DNA of 64,000 nucleotides. It comes from Pseudomonas sp. RC10 (GTDB lineage Bacteria > Pseudomonadota > Gammaproteobacteria > Pseudomonadales > Pseudomonadaceae). This document shows positions 19,049-29,354 of the stretch, piece by piece. Below the pieces are notes generated by a model. The model was not told the origin of the DNA. It did no database searches and worked only from the letters and a program-made list of their open reading frames with translations. The position numbers were made by a program, and so were the translations under genes. Each line of letters opens with the position of its first letter. Position 1 is the first letter of the stretch. The stretch lies in NCBI RefSeq assembly GCF_038397775.1, contig NZ_CP151650.1, positions 5,332,001 through 5,396,000 of the forward strand, read 5' to 3'.

Positions 19049-20167
19049 ATGCGACACCAGACTCATGACTTGCTGTCGCCGGTGCCAGGCACTGCGCGAC
19101 AGATTCACAGCTTTCATTACGGCCCCGAAAACGGCGCCTGCAAGATTTACATCCAGTCTTCCCTGCACGCCGACGAACTGCCCGGCATGCTGGTGTCGTG
19201 GTATTTGAAGCAGCGCCTGGCCGAGCTTGAAAAGGCCGGTCAACTGCTCGGGGAAATCGTCATCGTGCCGGTCGCCAATCCGACCGGGCTGGAACAGGTG
19301 CTGATGGACATCCCGCTGGGCCGCTATGAGTTGGAAAGCGGACAGAACTTCAATCGCTGGTTCGTCGATGTTGCGCAACAGGTGGGCGATGAAATCGAGC
19401 CGCTGCTGAACGACGACGCCGAACGCAACGTCAGCCTGATCCGCACGCACCTGCGGGCCGCCCTGCTCGCCCGCACTGGCGCCACTCAGCTGGAATCGCA
19501 ACGCCTCGCATTGCAACGACTGGCCTGTGATGCCGACATGGTGCTGGACCTGCATTGCGACTTCGAATCGGTGGAGCACCTGTACACCACGCCGGAAGCT
19601 TGGTCTCAGGTCGAACCGCTGTCCCGTTATCTGGGTGCGCAAGCCAGCCTGCTGGCCACCGATTCGGGGGGACAGTCGTTCGACGAGTGCTTCACGCTGG
19701 TCTGGTGGCAGCTGCAACAACGCTTCGAAAAGCGCTTCCCGATTCCGTTGGGCAGCTTTTCGGTGACCCTGGAATTGCGCGGTCAGGGAGACGTGAGTCA
19801 CGCTCTTGGCAGCCGCGACTGTCAGGCGATCATCAGCTACCTGATGCATTACGGTGCGATTGCCGGAGAGCCGGTGGCGCAACCCGAACTGATTTATCCG
19901 GCGACGCCTCTGGCGGCGGTCGAACCGGTTGCCACGCCTGTCGGCGGCCTGCTGGTGTTCTGCACCTTGCCGGGCGAGTACGTCGAAGCGGGGCAACTGA
20001 TCGCTGAGGTCATTGACCCGATCAGCGATGACGTGACCCCGATCCACGCGGCCAACGCCGGCCTTATGTACGCCCGCTCCTTGCGACGCATGGCAACCGC
20101 CGGCATGGTCATCGCCCATGTCGCCGGTACCGAGCCCTTCCGCAGCGGCTACTTACTTTCTCCTTAA
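19049..20167 (+). CDS. Succinylglutamate desuccinylase/aspartoacylase family zinc hydrolase
   Basis: 372 residues. The zinc ligands of the AstE/ASPA (M14-like) family are visible as HADE (His40, Glu43) and LDLHCD (His169). The C-terminal 90 residues form a beta-rich lipoyl-like domain (GGLLVFCTLPGEYVEAGQLI). It has no signal peptide, so it acts in the cytosol, presumably on an N-acyl or amide bond of the transported amino acid. It corresponds in position to the unnamed aspartoacylase-like gene of the P. aeruginosa aot operon. The substrate is unknown. Confidence 0.87.
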   Translation: MRHQTHDLLSPVPGTARQIHSFHYGPENGACKIYIQSSLHADELPGMLVSWYLKQRLAELEKAGQLLGEIVIVPVANPTGLEQVLMDIPLGRYELESGQNFNRWFVDVAQQVGDEIEPLLNDDAERNVSLIRTHLRAALLARTGATQLESQRLALQRLACDADMVLDLHCDFESVEHLYTTPEAWSQVEPLSRYLGAQASLLATDSGGQSFDECFTLVWWQLQQRFEKRFPIPLGSFSVTLELRGQGDVSHALGSRDCQAIISYLMHYGAIAGEPVAQPELIYPATPLAAVEPVATPVGGLLVFCTLPGEYVEAGQLIAEVIDPISDDVTPIHAANAGLMYARSLRRMATAGMVIAHVAGTEPFRSGYLLSP

Positions 20168-20179
20168 GGATTGCCAGTC

Positions 20180-20944
20180 ATGTACAAACTGACCATCGAT
20201 GGCCTGCACAAAAGCTACGGTGACCACGAGGTGCTCAAAGGCGTGTCGCTCAAGGCCAACGTCGGTGACGTGATCTGCCTGATCGGCGCCAGCGGCTCGG
20301 GCAAAAGCACCTTCTTGCGCTGCATCAACTTCCTCGAACAACCCAACGACGGCGCCATGAGCCTCGACGGCCAGCAGGTCCGCATGGTCAGCGACGCCAC
20401 CGGCATGCGCGTGGCTGACCCGGCCGAACTGCAACGCATCCGCACCCGCCTGGCGATGGTGTTCCAGCATTTCAATCTGTGGAGCCACATGACGGTGCTG
20501 GAAAACATCACCATGGCCCCGCGCCGGGTGCTGGGCGTGTCCAAAGTGGAAGCCGAAGACCGCGCGCGCAAGTACCTGGAAAAAGTCGGCCTGCCTGCAC
20601 GCGTGGCCGATCAGTACCCGGCGTTCCTGTCCGGCGGCCAGCAGCAGCGCGTGGCGATTGCCCGGGCGCTGGCGATGGAGCCGGAAATCATGCTCTTCGA
20701 CGAACCGACGTCGGCCCTCGACCCGGAGTTGGTGGGTGAAGTGCTGAAGGTGATTCAGGGCCTGGCCGAAGAAGGCCGCACGATGATTCTGGTGACTCAC
20801 GAAATGGGCTTCGCCCGAAAAGTGGCGAATCAGGTCGTGTTCCTGCACCAGGGCCAGATCGAAGAAATCGGCCACCCGGACGACGTGCTGGGCAGCCCGA
20901 AAAGCGAGCGGTTGAAGCAATTCCTGAGTGGCAATCTGAAGTAA
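20180..20944 (+). CDS. Amino-acid ABC transporter ATP-binding protein (HisP-like)
   Basis: 254 residues from the ATG at 20180, which has AGGA 9 bases upstream; an earlier in-frame TTG at 20171 lies inside that region. Walker A is GASGSGKST, the signature is [17 protein letters not shown], and Walker B is [11 protein letters not shown]. The sequence GMRVADPAELQRIRTRLAMV is the insertion typical of HisP/AotP. It energises the HisQM-like permeases. It is the last gene of the operon; a REPIN and the Lhr helicase follow. Confidence 0.92.
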   Translation: MYKLTIDGLHKSYGDHEVLKGVSLKANVGDVICLIGASGSGKSTFLRCINFLEQPNDGAMSLDGQQVRMVSDATGMRVADPAELQRIRTRLAMVFQHFNLWSHMTVLENITMAPRRVLGVSKVEAEDRARKYLEKVGLPARVADQYPAFLSGGQQQRVAIARALAMEPEIMLFDEPTSALDPELVGEVLKVIQGLAEEGRTMILVTHEMGFARKVANQVVFLHQGQIEEIGHPDDVLGSPKSERLKQFLSGNLK

Positions 20945-20975
20945 AAACGCTGACTCCACAGAGCGACACGTTCAC

Positions 20976-21067
20976 CTGTGGGAGCGAATTCATTCGCGAT
21001 GGGCCGGTACATTCCATACATCTCTGTCGGATGTACCCTCGCATCGCGAATGAATTCGCTCCCACAC
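20976..21067. repeat. REPIN (GTGGGAGCGAATTC class)
   Basis: Two perfect inverted arms; the spacer (GTACATTCC...TCGGATGTACC) is related to the spacers of the copies at 49340 and 51220. It closes the ABC operon. Confidence 0.92.
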
Positions 21068-21162
21068 AGATTCCACCCCACAGATCACCCTGCCGCATCA
21101 ATCCAACCAAACTAATCCCCTCCCCCAACGGTCTCTGACTTAAACCCCATCAGAGCCCGCGC

Positions 21163-23652
21163 ATGCCCAAGACCGTGAATTTTGCCCAGCGCTGGTTCGA
21201 CACGCGCGGCTGGAAACCTTTTCCTTTCCAGAAAGAAGTCTGGGCAGCTGTCGCCCGAGGAGAATCCGGCTTGTTGCACGCCAGCACCGGCGCGGGCAAG
21301 ACCTACTCGGTATGGTTCGGCGCCCTCAACCGCTTTGCCCGACTGCCTACAGAAAACGCGGAAAAACCGCGCAAACGCAAAGTCCCGCCGACGCCGTTGA
21401 CGGTCCTGTGGATCACCCCCATGCGTGCATTGGCCGCCGACACCGCCCGCGCACTCGAAGCGCCGCTGCTGGACCTGCAAATTCCCTGGAGCGTCGGCTT
21501 GCGCACCGGCGACACCAGCAGCAGCGAGCGGGCCAAACAGGGCCGACGCCTGCCGACCGCGCTGATCACGACGCCTGAAAGCCTCACCCTGCTGCTGACC
21601 CGCGCTGACGCGGAGGCGACGTTCTCGACGCTGAAAATGATCGTCGTCGATGAGTGGCACGAACTGATCGGCAACAAACGCGGCGTGCAACTGCAATTGG
21701 CAATCGCCCGCCTGCGTCGATGGAATCCGGCCCTGATCGTGTGGGGGCTTTCCGCGACGCTAGGCAACCAGACCCACGCACAACAGGTGTTGATCGGCGA
21801 CAACGGCACGACGGTTCAAGGCAAAGTGGTTAAAGAGCTGATCATCGACACCCTCATTCCCCAGGGCATCGAACGTTTCCCGTGGGCCGGGCACATGGGG
21901 CTGAAGATGCTGCCCCAAGTGCTGGCCGAGGTGGACAGCAGCACCAGTTGCCTGCTGTTCACCAACACCCGGGCGCAGTCGGAAATCTGGTATCAGGCGC
22001 TGCTGGAAGCCCGTCCGGACTGGGCCGGACTGATCGCGCTGCACCATGGCTCGCTGTCCCGCGAGGTGCGTGACTGGGTTGAACGCGCGCTGAAGGAAGG
22101 GCATCTCAAAGCCGTGGTCTGCACCTCCAGCCTCGATTTGGGGGTGGACTTTCTGCCCGTGGAGCGAGTGTTGCAGATCGGCTCGGCCAAAGGCGTCGCA
22201 CGCCTGATGCAACGCGCCGGACGTTCAGGCCACGCCCCCGGTCGACCTTCCCGCGTGACGCTCGTGCCGACACACAGTCTGGAGCTGGTGGAAGCGGCCG
22301 CCGCCCGCGACGCTGTGAATGCGCGCCTGATCGAACCCAGAGAATCCCCCCACAAACCGCTGGACGTTCTCGTACAGCATTTGGTGAGCATGGCGCTCGG
22401 GGGCGGCTTTCTGCCTGACGAACTCCTGGCCGAAGTCCGCACCGCGTGGGCCTACCGCGACCTCACGCAAGCGGAATGGGAATGGGCGTTGGCCTTCGTC
22501 CGGCATGGCGGCCTGTCATTGACGGCCTACCCGGATTACCGACGCGTCGAGCCCGACGAACACGGGGTCTGGCGTGTGCCGGATGCGCGTCTGGCCCGGC
22601 GTCACCGCATGAGCGTCGGCACCATCGTCAGCGACGCCAGCATCAACGTGAAGTATTGGAGCAAAGGTGGCGGGGGCGGCTCGCTGGGCAGTGTCGAAGA
22701 GGGATTCATCGCCCGCCTGAAACCGGGCGACGGCTTTCTCTTCAGCGGCCGCTTGCTGGAACTGGTGCGCGTGGAGAACATGACCGCCTATGTGAAACGG
22801 GCGACAACCAAAAAAGCCGCCGTCCCACGCTGGAATGGCGGACGGATGCCACTCTCCAGCGAATTGGCTGACGCGGTGGTCGACAAATTCGACGCAGCCG
22901 CTCATCACCATTACGACAGCCCGGAAATGCACACCGTCAGCCCCTTGCTGGAAGTGCAGCGGGAATGGTCAGCCCTGCCTCGAAAGGACACCTTGCTGGC
23001 AGAAGTCTTGAAGTCTCGCGAAGGGTGGCACCTGTTTCTCTACCCCTTTGCCGGGCGTCACGTGCACCTGGGGCTGGCGAGCCTGCTGGCGTGGCGGCTG
23101 AGTCGCGACACGCCGTTGACCTTCTCCATCGCCGTCAACGACTACGGCTTCGAGCTGCTGAGCGCGACGGAGTTGGATTGGTCGCGACGCATGAGCGGCG
23201 GGCTCTTCAGCGAGGACAATTTGCTGGCAGACATCATCGCCAGCCTGAACGCGGGCGAACTGGCCCTGCGTCGCTTCAGGGAGATCGCCCGGATCGCCGG
23301 GCTGGTGTTCTCTGGCTACCCAGGAGCACCCAAGAGCAATCGTCAGCTGCAGGCCTCCAGCGGATTGTTCTTCGAAGTGTTCAAGCAGTACGACGCCGGT
23401 AATCTGCTGCTGACCCAAGCCCAAGAAGAAGTGCTGCGTCAGGAACTGGACGTGAGCCGACTGGAACACACGCTCCGCCGCATCAACGGCAAAACGCTGG
23501 ACCTGCATGTGATCAAGCGCCCGACGCCCATGGCGTTTCCATTGCTGGTGGAGCGCATGCGGGAAAGCCTGAGCACTGAAAAACTGTCCGATCGCATCGC
23601 GCGCATGGTGCAGGATCTGGAAAAAGCTGCTGGACCTGAGGTAACCGTTTGA
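21163..23652 (+). CDS. lhr: Ligase-associated Lhr-type DEXH-box helicase
   Basis: 829 residues. Walker A STGAGKT (about residues 47-53), a DEWH box, SATLGN, and motif [10 protein letters not shown] define the Lhr core helicase. The winged-helix and beta-barrel parts follow ([13 protein letters not shown]). This is the short Lhr-Core version, a 3' to 5' translocase that unwinds RNA:DNA hybrids in vitro in related species, and its usual partners are the MPE phosphodiesterase (next gene), the MBL exonuclease and ATP-dependent ligase (upstream at 13605-16354). Confidence 0.92.
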   Translation: MPKTVNFAQRWFDTRGWKPFPFQKEVWAAVARGESGLLHASTGAGKTYSVWFGALNRFARLPTENAEKPRKRKVPPTPLTVLWITPMRALAADTARALEAPLLDLQIPWSVGLRTGDTSSSERAKQGRRLPTALITTPESLTLLLTRADAEATFSTLKMIVVDEWHELIGNKRGVQLQLAIARLRRWNPALIVWGLSATLGNQTHAQQVLIGDNGTTVQGKVVKELIIDTLIPQGIERFPWAGHMGLKMLPQVLAEVDSSTSCLLFTNTRAQSEIWYQALLEARPDWAGLIALHHGSLSREVRDWVERALKEGHLKAVVCTSSLDLGVDFLPVERVLQIGSAKGVARLMQRAGRSGHAPGRPSRVTLVPTHSLELVEAAAARDAVNARLIEPRESPHKPLDVLVQHLVSMALGGGFLPDELLAEVRTAWAYRDLTQAEWEWALAFVRHGGLSLTAYPDYRRVEPDEHGVWRVPDARLARRHRMSVGTIVSDASINVKYWSKGGGGGSLGSVEEGFIARLKPGDGFLFSGRLLELVRVENMTAYVKRATTKKAAVPRWNGGRMPLSSELADAVVDKFDAAAHHHYDSPEMHTVSPLLEVQREWSALPRKDTLLAEVLKSREGWHLFLYPFAGRHVHLGLASLLAWRLSRDTPLTFSIAVNDYGFELLSATELDWSRRMSGGLFSEDNLLADIIASLNAGELALRRFREIARIAGLVFSGYPGAPKSNRQLQASSGLFFEVFKQYDAGNLLLTQAQEEVLRQELDVSRLEHTLRRINGKTLDLHVIKRPTPMAFPLLVERMRESLSTEKLSDRIARMVQDLEKAAGPEVTV

Positions 23653-24308
23653 GACCCTATTTATCGATTCAACTGGCCGATGCCGAGCTGTGGCTGTTGG
23701 CGGATAAAGCCGTGTACTACCCCGCCGAACGTGCGCTGCTGATTGCCGACGCGCATTTCGGCAAAGCCGCTGCCTATCGCCGGCTCGGGCAGCCTGTCCC
23801 CCATGGCACGACCGACGACAACCTCCAACGGCTCGATGCCTTGCTGGCGGGGTACGACTGCGACCACCTGATTTTTCTCGGCGACTTCTTGCACGCTCCG
23901 GAATCCCACGCGTCAGGGACGCTCTCGGCGATACACGCATGGCGCGAGCGGCACGAGGGACTGGCCATCACGCTGATCCGGGGTAACCACGACAAACGGG
24001 CGGGCGACCCTCCTCCCACGCTGGCGATCAACGTCGTACCCGAGCCCCTGTTGCTGGGCCCGTTTTCGCTGCAGCATGAACCGGACCCGCATCCCTCGCA
24101 CCACGTGCTCGCAGGCCATGTGCATCCTGCCTACAGGCTTTTCGGACGGGGACGACAACGGCTGCGGCTGCCCTGCTTTTACGTTCAGCCACACGTCAGT
24201 CTGCTGCCTGCATTCGGCGCATTTACCGGCGGGATGAATATCGAGAGAGCCGAAGACAGCAGGGTTTACGTCGTCGGGGACGGCGCAGTGTGGGAAGTGT
24301 CTGAATAA
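23649..24308 (+). CDS. pdeM: Ligase-associated DNA phosphoesterase PdeM (calcineurin-like)
   Basis: 219 residues starting at a TTG that overlaps the helicase stop (TTGA); GAGGTAA stands 4 bases upstream. The calcineurin-like metal motifs are present in order: DAHFGKA, GDFLHAP, RGNHDKR and GHVHP. The Mn-dependent family member from P. putida cleaves single-stranded DNA phosphodiesters. Coupling with the Lhr helicase places it in the same repair module. Confidence 0.9.
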   Translation: MRPYLSIQLADAELWLLADKAVYYPAERALLIADAHFGKAAAYRRLGQPVPHGTTDDNLQRLDALLAGYDCDHLIFLGDFLHAPESHASGTLSAIHAWRERHEGLAITLIRGNHDKRAGDPPPTLAINVVPEPLLLGPFSLQHEPDPHPSHHVLAGHVHPAYRLFGRGRQRLRLPCFYVQPHVSLLPAFGAFTGGMNIERAEDSRVYVVGDGAVWEVSE

Positions 24309-24337
24309 CGCGTCGGACTGGAGGTTTGAAGCAGATC

Positions 24338-24361
24338 CTGCCGGTACCGAAGCACCGGCAG
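24338..24361. terminator. Hairpin between convergent pdeM and a small gene
   Basis: An 8-bp perfect stem (CTGCCGGT / ACCGGCAG) with an 8-base loop between the pdeM stop and the end of the minus-strand gene at 24371. No T run is obvious on either side, so terminator function is only likely. Confidence 0.4.
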
Positions 24362-24370
24362 GGGGCTTCG

Positions 24371-24592
24371 TTATGCGACGGGGGCAGGCGGCGGCTGATC
24401 AGGTTCAGTAGGCGATCCTGGCTCTTCCGGCTGCGGGTAATCGTTGGGTGTGTCAGGGTTCGGCTGACCGGGAATGCCCCCGGCAACCATGTTGTTCAGA
24501 TGAGGATGCGCTAACAGCGACCACGCCAGCAGCCCGACTTGATTCTGTCCCGGGTCGGATTCCTTGGTGCTGGTCTTGATTTGTCTCTTCAT
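24371..24592 (-). CDS. Small proline-rich hypothetical protein
   Basis: 73 residues with a good AGGAG site 7 bases before the ATG. The N-terminus is basic and polar (MKRQIKTSTKESDPGQNQVG), followed by a short hydrophobic stretch and a Pro/Glu/Asn-rich C-terminal half (PQPEEPGSPTEPDQPPPAPVA). No domain is recognised and no signal peptide is evident. It stands alone, convergent with pdeM and 110 bp from dcd. Confidence 0.55.
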   Translation of the reverse strand: MKRQIKTSTKESDPGQNQVGLLAWSLLAHPHLNNMVAGGIPGQPNPDTPNDYPQPEEPGSPTEPDQPPPAPVA

Positions 24593-24702
24593 AGGGCACT
24601 CCTGAGCGTTGGCCCCATCCGCCTGGTGCGGATGGGAACGGTTCAGTCAGTAGAGTGCAGTTTTCGAGACTAATTCAGTTTCGAGATGACCAACGGCGAA
24701 AA

Positions 24703-25269
24703 TCAGGTGCGTGGCAAAGTGACACCGCGCTGACCCTGGTACTTGCCGCCGCGGTCCTTGTACGAGACTTCGCATTCTTCGTCAGATTCCAGGAACAGCA
24801 TCTGTGCGACGCCTTCGTTCGCGTAGATCTTGGCCGGCAGCGTGGTGGTGTTGGAGAACTCCAGGGTCACGTGGCCTTCCCATTCCGGCTCCAGCGGCGT
24901 CACGTTGACGATGATACCGCAGCGGGCGTAGGTGCTTTTCCCCAGGCAGATGGTCAGCACGTTGCGCGGAATTCGGAAGTATTCGACGGTGCGCGCCAGC
25001 GCGAAGGAGTTCGGCGGGATGATGCAGACGTCGCTCTTGACGTCGACAAAACTTTTTTCATCGAAATTCTTCGGATCGACGGTCGCCGAGTTGATGTTGG
25101 TGAACACCTTGAATTCGTCGGCGCAACGCACGTCGTAGCCGTAGCTGGAGACGCCGAAGGAGATCAGACGGTCGGCGCCCTCGCCGCGCATCTGGCGTTC
25201 GACGAAGGGCTCGATCATGCCGTGCTCTTGCGCCATGCGGCGAATCCACTTGTCCGATTTGATGCTCAT
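24703..25269 (-). CDS. dcd: dCTP deaminase
   Basis: 188 residues from the ATG at 25269 ([20 protein letters not shown]), with CAGGA upstream; the open frame continues 23 codons further without family similarity. The dUTPase-fold landmarks are [16 protein letters not shown], the catalytic segment around [15 protein letters not shown] and [10 protein letters not shown]. The enzyme deaminates dCTP to dUTP for thymidylate synthesis. It is divergent from the cold-shock gene. Confidence 0.95.
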   Translation of the reverse strand: MSIKSDKWIRRMAQEHGMIEPFVERQMRGEGADRLISFGVSSYGYDVRCADEFKVFTNINSATVDPKNFDEKSFVDVKSDVCIIPPNSFALARTVEYFRIPRNVLTICLGKSTYARCGIIVNVTPLEPEWEGHVTLEFSNTTTLPAKIYANEGVAQMLFLESDEECEVSYKDRGGKYQGQRGVTLPRT

Positions 25270-25401
25270 GGCGGTGTCCTGAATAGCGAGGTGAAAAAAG
25301 ATGTCCGGCATCTTACCGGGCTGGGGCGCAGGGTTCAAAGATTGCGCGCGGCGAGGGGTACAAACCGTCGGTCATCCTCCGAAATAAACGTCGACCAACC
25401 A

Positions 25402-25430
25402 TTGGCACACTCTGGAAAAAGGGTTAAGGT
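25402..25430 (+). promoter_or_regulatory. Possible sigma-70 promoter of the cold-shock gene
   Basis: TTGGCA, 17 bases, TAAGGT. If used, the transcript has a leader of about 145 bases, which is the long 5' UTR typical of cspA-family mRNAs. The 310-bp gap 25270-25579 otherwise shows only the AAGGAG ribosome site at the 3' end. Confidence 0.35.
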
Positions 25431-25579
25431 GGCGCCACTGTGTTGCTTGTGTCACTGAGAATCTCTACACGATGTTGAATTTCGATCCAACCATCTCCAT
25501 GAATTTTCCTGCTCTTTGCACTCAGTCTCGGCCAGGGCTCTTCCTGAGTCGCAGTTAACTTTGTCCAAGGAGATACACC

Positions 25580-25789
25580 ATGTCCAATCGCCAAACCGGT
25601 ACCGTTAAGTGGTTCAACGATGAAAAAGGCTTCGGCTTCATCACTCCACAATCCGGTGACGACCTGTTCGTACACTTCAAAGCTATCCAATCCGACGGCT
25701 TCAAAAGCCTGAAAGAAGGCCAACAGGTTTCTTTCATCGCTACCCGCGGTCAGAAAGGCATGCAAGCTGAAGAAGTTCAAGTTATCTAA
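25580..25789 (+). CDS. CspA-family cold shock protein
   Basis: 69 residues, one cold-shock domain. RNP1 is KGFGFI and RNP2 is LFVHF; the N-terminal [15 protein letters not shown] is the family hallmark. It binds single-stranded RNA and DNA and acts as an RNA chaperone. A perfect AAGGAG site precedes the ATG and a strong terminator follows. Confidence 0.97.
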   Translation: MSNRQTGTVKWFNDEKGFGFITPQSGDDLFVHFKAIQSDGFKSLKEGQQVSFIATRGQKGMQAEEVQVI

Positions 25790-25807
25790 CTTGTACTGAA
25801 TCGCTTC

Positions 25808-25838
25808 AAAAAACCCCGCTCTCAAGGCGGGGTTTTTT
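25808..25838 (+). terminator. Rho-independent terminator of the cold-shock gene
   Basis: A 12-bp stem (AAAAAACCCCGC / GCGGGGTTTTTT) with a 7-base loop and a run of seven T, starting 18 bp after the stop. Confidence 0.95.
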
Positions 25839-25868
25839 TATGCCTGCCAATAACAGCTCCGCAAAAAA

Positions 25869-25960
25869 CTGTGGGAGCGAATTTATTCGCGATAGGTCAG
25901 TGCATTCGACGCATTCCTGTCGTCTGTACCAACGTCTCGCGAATGAATTCGCTCCCACAG
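25869..25960. repeat. REPIN (GTGGGAGCGAATTC class)
   Basis: Inverted arms with one change in the left arm (GAATTTATTCGCGA). It separates the convergent cold-shock and apbC genes. Confidence 0.92.
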
Positions 25961-25981
25961 GGTTCAGCACGCCACCTGCAA

Positions 25982-27076
25982 TCAATCGTCGCTGACGGAA
26001 ATGTTCGGCATCGCAGGCGACGCAGCTTCCTGCAACACAATGCGCGCCCCCACGTGACGCGCCAGCTCCTGATAGACCATGGCAATCTGGCTTTCCGGTT
26101 CGGCAATTGCTGTCGGCTTGCCGCCGTCCGCCTGTTCGCGAATCAGCATCGACAACGGCAACGAAGCCAGCAGCTCCACGCCGTATTGCGACGCCAGCTT
26201 TTCGCCACCGCCTTCACCGAACAAGTGCTCGGCATGGCCGCAATTCGAGCAGATGTGCACCGCCATGTTCTCGACGACGCCCAGCACTGGAATGTTCACC
26301 TTGCGGAACATTTCCACGCCCTTTTTCGCATCCAGCAATGCCAGATCCTGAGGAGTGGTGACGATGACGGCGCCCGCAACCGGGACCTTTTGCGCCAGGG
26401 TCAACTGGATATCGCCCGTGCCCGGCGGCATGTCGATGACCAGATAATCCAAGTCATTCCACGCTGTCTGGGTGATGAGCTGCAACAGAGCGCCGGAAAC
26501 CATCGGACCTCGCCAGACCATCGGCGTGTTGTCGTCGGTCAGGAACGCCATCGACATCACTTCGATGCCATGGGCCTCGACCGGCACGAACCATTTCTGG
26601 TCTTTGACCTTCGGCCGCGTGCCCTCGGGAATGCCGAACATCACGCCTTGGCTCGGGCCGTAAATGTCCGCATCGAGAATGCCCACCCGTGCGCCCTCGC
26701 GGGACAGCGCCAGCGCCAGGTTGGCGGCCGTGGTGGATTTGCCCACCCCGCCTTTGCCCGAAGCGACGGCAACGATATTCTTGACGTTGGCCAGACCCGG
26801 AATTTGCCCTTGCGCCTTGTGCGCAGTGATCAGAGTATCGATCCGGACGTTGGCGGACGAAACGCCTTCCAGGCCCTCAATGGCCATTTGTAGCATCTGC
26901 GCCCAACCGTTCTTGAACAGCGCGGCGGCGTAGCCCAGCTCCAGCTGCACGCTGACGCGATCACCCTCGATGTCGATGGCTCGCACGCAACCGGCGCTGA
27001 CCGGGTCTTGGTTCAAATAAGGATCGGTGTACTGGCGAAGGACGGCTTCCACCGTTGCGCGATTCACAGCGCTCAT
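25982..27076 (-). CDS. apbC: Iron-sulfur cluster carrier ATPase ApbC (Mrp/NBP35 family)
   Basis: 364 residues. A DUF59/MIP18-like N-terminal domain (about 1-90) precedes the deviant Walker A GKGGVGKST (107-115) and the later WRGPMVSGAL and DMPPGTGD motifs. The CxxC pair that binds the bridging 4Fe-4S cluster is ICSNCGH near residue 275. The protein assembles and delivers Fe-S clusters in the cytosol. It is divergent from metG with 182 bp between the starts; GGGAG precedes the ATG. Confidence 0.94.
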   Translation of the reverse strand: MSAVNRATVEAVLRQYTDPYLNQDPVSAGCVRAIDIEGDRVSVQLELGYAAALFKNGWAQMLQMAIEGLEGVSSANVRIDTLITAHKAQGQIPGLANVKNIVAVASGKGGVGKSTTAANLALALSREGARVGILDADIYGPSQGVMFGIPEGTRPKVKDQKWFVPVEAHGIEVMSMAFLTDDNTPMVWRGPMVSGALLQLITQTAWNDLDYLVIDMPPGTGDIQLTLAQKVPVAGAVIVTTPQDLALLDAKKGVEMFRKVNIPVLGVVENMAVHICSNCGHAEHLFGEGGGEKLASQYGVELLASLPLSMLIREQADGGKPTAIAEPESQIAMVYQELARHVGARIVLQEAASPAMPNISVSDD

Positions 27077-27108
27077 GGGTCACTCCCGAAAAAAGACTGA
27101 GCAAAACA

Positions 27109-27126
27109 GGCGGCTATCCTACCGCG
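27109..27126 (-). promoter_or_regulatory. -10-like element upstream of apbC
   Basis: Minus-strand CGCGGTAGGATAGCCGCC with a TAGGAT hexamer about 40 bases before the apbC ATG. It differs at one base from the element in front of dinG at 4999-5016. Confidence 0.4.
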
Positions 27127-27258
27127 TCTGTCGGATCAGAGGGGGTGGCTTTTGCTTTCACGTGGCGGGGCGAATTCCGACACGCTGTGCGGGATGAAAA
27201 AAAACGTTCAGACCTTTATAGTGGCCGATCTTCGTTTCACTTCAAGTAGCCGAGCCCC

Positions 27259-29307
27259 ATGTCCGAGCCACGCAAGATCCTCGTCACCAGCGCCCTGCCC
27301 TATGCCAACGGTTCCATCCACCTTGGCCACATGCTCGAATACATCCAGACCGACATGTGGGTGCGTTTCCAGAAGCACCGCGGCAATCAGTGCATCTACG
27401 TGTGCGCAGACGATGCCCACGGCTCGGCGATCATGCTCCGCGCAGAAAAAGAAGGCATCACCCCGGAACAACTCATCGCCAACGTCCAGGCCGAGCACAG
27501 CGCCGACTTTGCCGACTTCCTGGTGGATTTCGACAATTTCCACTCGACCCACGCCGAAGAAAACCGTGAGCTGTCGAGCCTGATCTACACCCGTCTGCGC
27601 GACGCCGGGCACATCGCCACGCGTTCCGTGACCCAGTATTTCGACCCGGAAAAGAAAATGTTCCTGGCCGACCGCTTCATCAAGGGCACCTGCCCGAAAT
27701 GCGGCACCGAAGACCAGTACGGCGACAACTGCGAAAAATGCGGCGCCACCTACGCACCGACCGATCTGAAAGACCCGAAATCGGCGATTTCCGGCGCAAC
27801 CCCGGTGCTCAAGGACTCCAAGCACTTCTTCTTCGACCTGCCCGCTTTCGACGCCATGCTGAAGAGCTGGACCCGCAGCGGCACCCTGCAAGACGCGGTC
27901 GCGAACAAGATCGCCGAATGGCTGGATTCAGGCCTGCAACAGTGGGACATCTCCCGGGACGCCCCGTATTTCGGTTTCGAGATTCCGGACGAGCCGGGCA
28001 AGTATTTCTACGTCTGGCTGGACGCGCCCATCGGCTACATGGCCAGCTTCAAGAACCTGTGCGACCGTACGCCGGACCTTGATTTCGACGCGTTCTGGAA
28101 CAAAGACTCGACCACCGAGCTGTATCACTTCATCGGCAAGGACATCGTCAATTTCCACGCGCTGTTCTGGCCCGCGATGCTCGAAGGCTCGGGCTTCCGT
28201 AAACCAAGCGGCATCAACGTCCATGGCTACCTGACCGTCAATGGCCAGAAAATGTCCAAGTCCCGTGGCACCTTCATCAAGGCGCGCACTTACCTTGAGC
28301 ACCTGTCGCCGGAATACCTGCGTTATTACTACGCAGCCAAGCTGGGCCGTGGCGTCGACGACCTGGACCTGAACCTCGAAGACTTCGTGCAGAAGGTCAA
28401 CTCCGACCTGATCGGCAAGGTCGTGAACATCGCCAGCCGTTGCGCCGGTTTCATTCATAAAGGCAACGCGGGTGTGCTGGTGGCGGGCAATGCCGCGCCA
28501 GAGCTGACCGACGCGTTCCTGGCGGCCGCGCCGAGCATCGCAGAAGCCTACGAAGCGCGTGATTTCGCCCGTGCCATGCGTGAAATCATGGCCCTGGCCG
28601 ATCGCGCCAACGCCTGGATCGCCGACAAGGCCCCGTGGTCGCTGGCCAAGCAGGACGGCAAACAGGACGAAGTCCAGGCCATCTGCGCACTGGGTATCAA
28701 CCTGTTCCGCCAACTGGTGATTTTCCTCAAGCCGGTGCTACCGAATCTGGCCGCCGATGCCGAACAGTTCCTCAACGTCGCGCCGCTGACATGGAACGAC
28801 CATTTGACCCTGCTCAGCACTCATCAGTTGAACCCGTTCCAGGCCCTGATGACCCGCATCGACCCGGCCAAGGTGGAAGCCATGACCAACGCCTCTAAAG
28901 AAGACCTGACTGCCAGCGCCACCGACACGGGTGCAACTGCGCAAGGCAACGGAGAACTGACCAAGGATCCGCTGTCGCCAGAAATCGACTTCGATGCCTT
29001 CGCGGCCATCGACCTGCGCGTGGCGTTGATCGAGAAAGCCGAGCATGTCGAAGGGGCTGACAAACTGCTACGCCTGACGTTGGATATCGGCGATGAGAAG
29101 CGCAATGTGTTCTCCGGAATCAAGAGTGCTTACCCGAATCCGGCCGAGTTGGAAGGTCGCCTGACCATGATGATCGCCAACCTCAAGCCTCGGAAAATGC
29201 GTTTTGGCATTTCTGAGGGCATGGTGATGGCGGCCGGTCCTGGCGGTGAAGAGATCTACCTGTTGAGCCCTGACAGCGGCGCCAAGCCGGGCCAGCGCAT
29301 CAAGTAA
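27259..29307 (+). CDS. metG: Methionyl-tRNA synthetase
   Basis: 682 residues, the long MetRS form. The HIGH-type motif is HLGH (about residues 21-24), the KMSKS loop is KMSKS near 331, and the zinc knuckle CPKC...CEKC lies at about 145-161. The C-terminal 110 residues are a Trbp111-like tRNA-binding and dimerisation domain ([33 protein letters not shown]). It charges initiator and elongator tRNA-Met. It is divergent from apbC and followed by rsxB. Confidence 0.97.
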   Translation: MSEPRKILVTSALPYANGSIHLGHMLEYIQTDMWVRFQKHRGNQCIYVCADDAHGSAIMLRAEKEGITPEQLIANVQAEHSADFADFLVDFDNFHSTHAEENRELSSLIYTRLRDAGHIATRSVTQYFDPEKKMFLADRFIKGTCPKCGTEDQYGDNCEKCGATYAPTDLKDPKSAISGATPVLKDSKHFFFDLPAFDAMLKSWTRSGTLQDAVANKIAEWLDSGLQQWDISRDAPYFGFEIPDEPGKYFYVWLDAPIGYMASFKNLCDRTPDLDFDAFWNKDSTTELYHFIGKDIVNFHALFWPAMLEGSGFRKPSGINVHGYLTVNGQKMSKSRGTFIKARTYLEHLSPEYLRYYYAAKLGRGVDDLDLNLEDFVQKVNSDLIGKVVNIASRCAGFIHKGNAGVLVAGNAAPELTDAFLAAAPSIAEAYEARDFARAMREIMALADRANAWIADKAPWSLAKQDGKQDEVQAICALGINLFRQLVIFLKPVLPNLAADAEQFLNVAPLTWNDHLTLLSTHQLNPFQALMTRIDPAKVEAMTNASKEDLTASATDTGATAQGNGELTKDPLSPEIDFDAFAAIDLRVALIEKAEHVEGADKLLRLTLDIGDEKRNVFSGIKSAYPNPAELEGRLTMMIANLKPRKMRFGISEGMVMAAGPGGEEIYLLSPDSGAKPGQRIK

Positions 29308-29320
29308 CCGTGAACGTGAT

Positions 29321-29341
29321 CGACGCCCTGCCAGGGCGTCG
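29321..29341 (+). terminator. Hairpin between metG and rsxB
   Basis: A 9-bp perfect stem (CGACGCCCT / AGGGCGTCG) with a GCC loop, 14 bp after the metG stop and 13 bp before the rsxB ATG. There is no T run, so it more likely tunes read-through or protects the metG 3' end than terminates fully. Confidence 0.5.
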
Positions 29342-29354
29342 GTCGAGTCAAAGC

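Noticed and set aside
18323..20119. 598-codon minus-strand frame across the ABC operon
   Set aside because: It is antisense to two well-supported genes, with His/Arg/Gln-rich translation typical of shadow frames.
29310..29354. GTG start extending RsxB by 15 residues
   Set aside because: The extension covers the hairpin at 29321-29341, has no ribosome site and does not supply the missing membrane helix.
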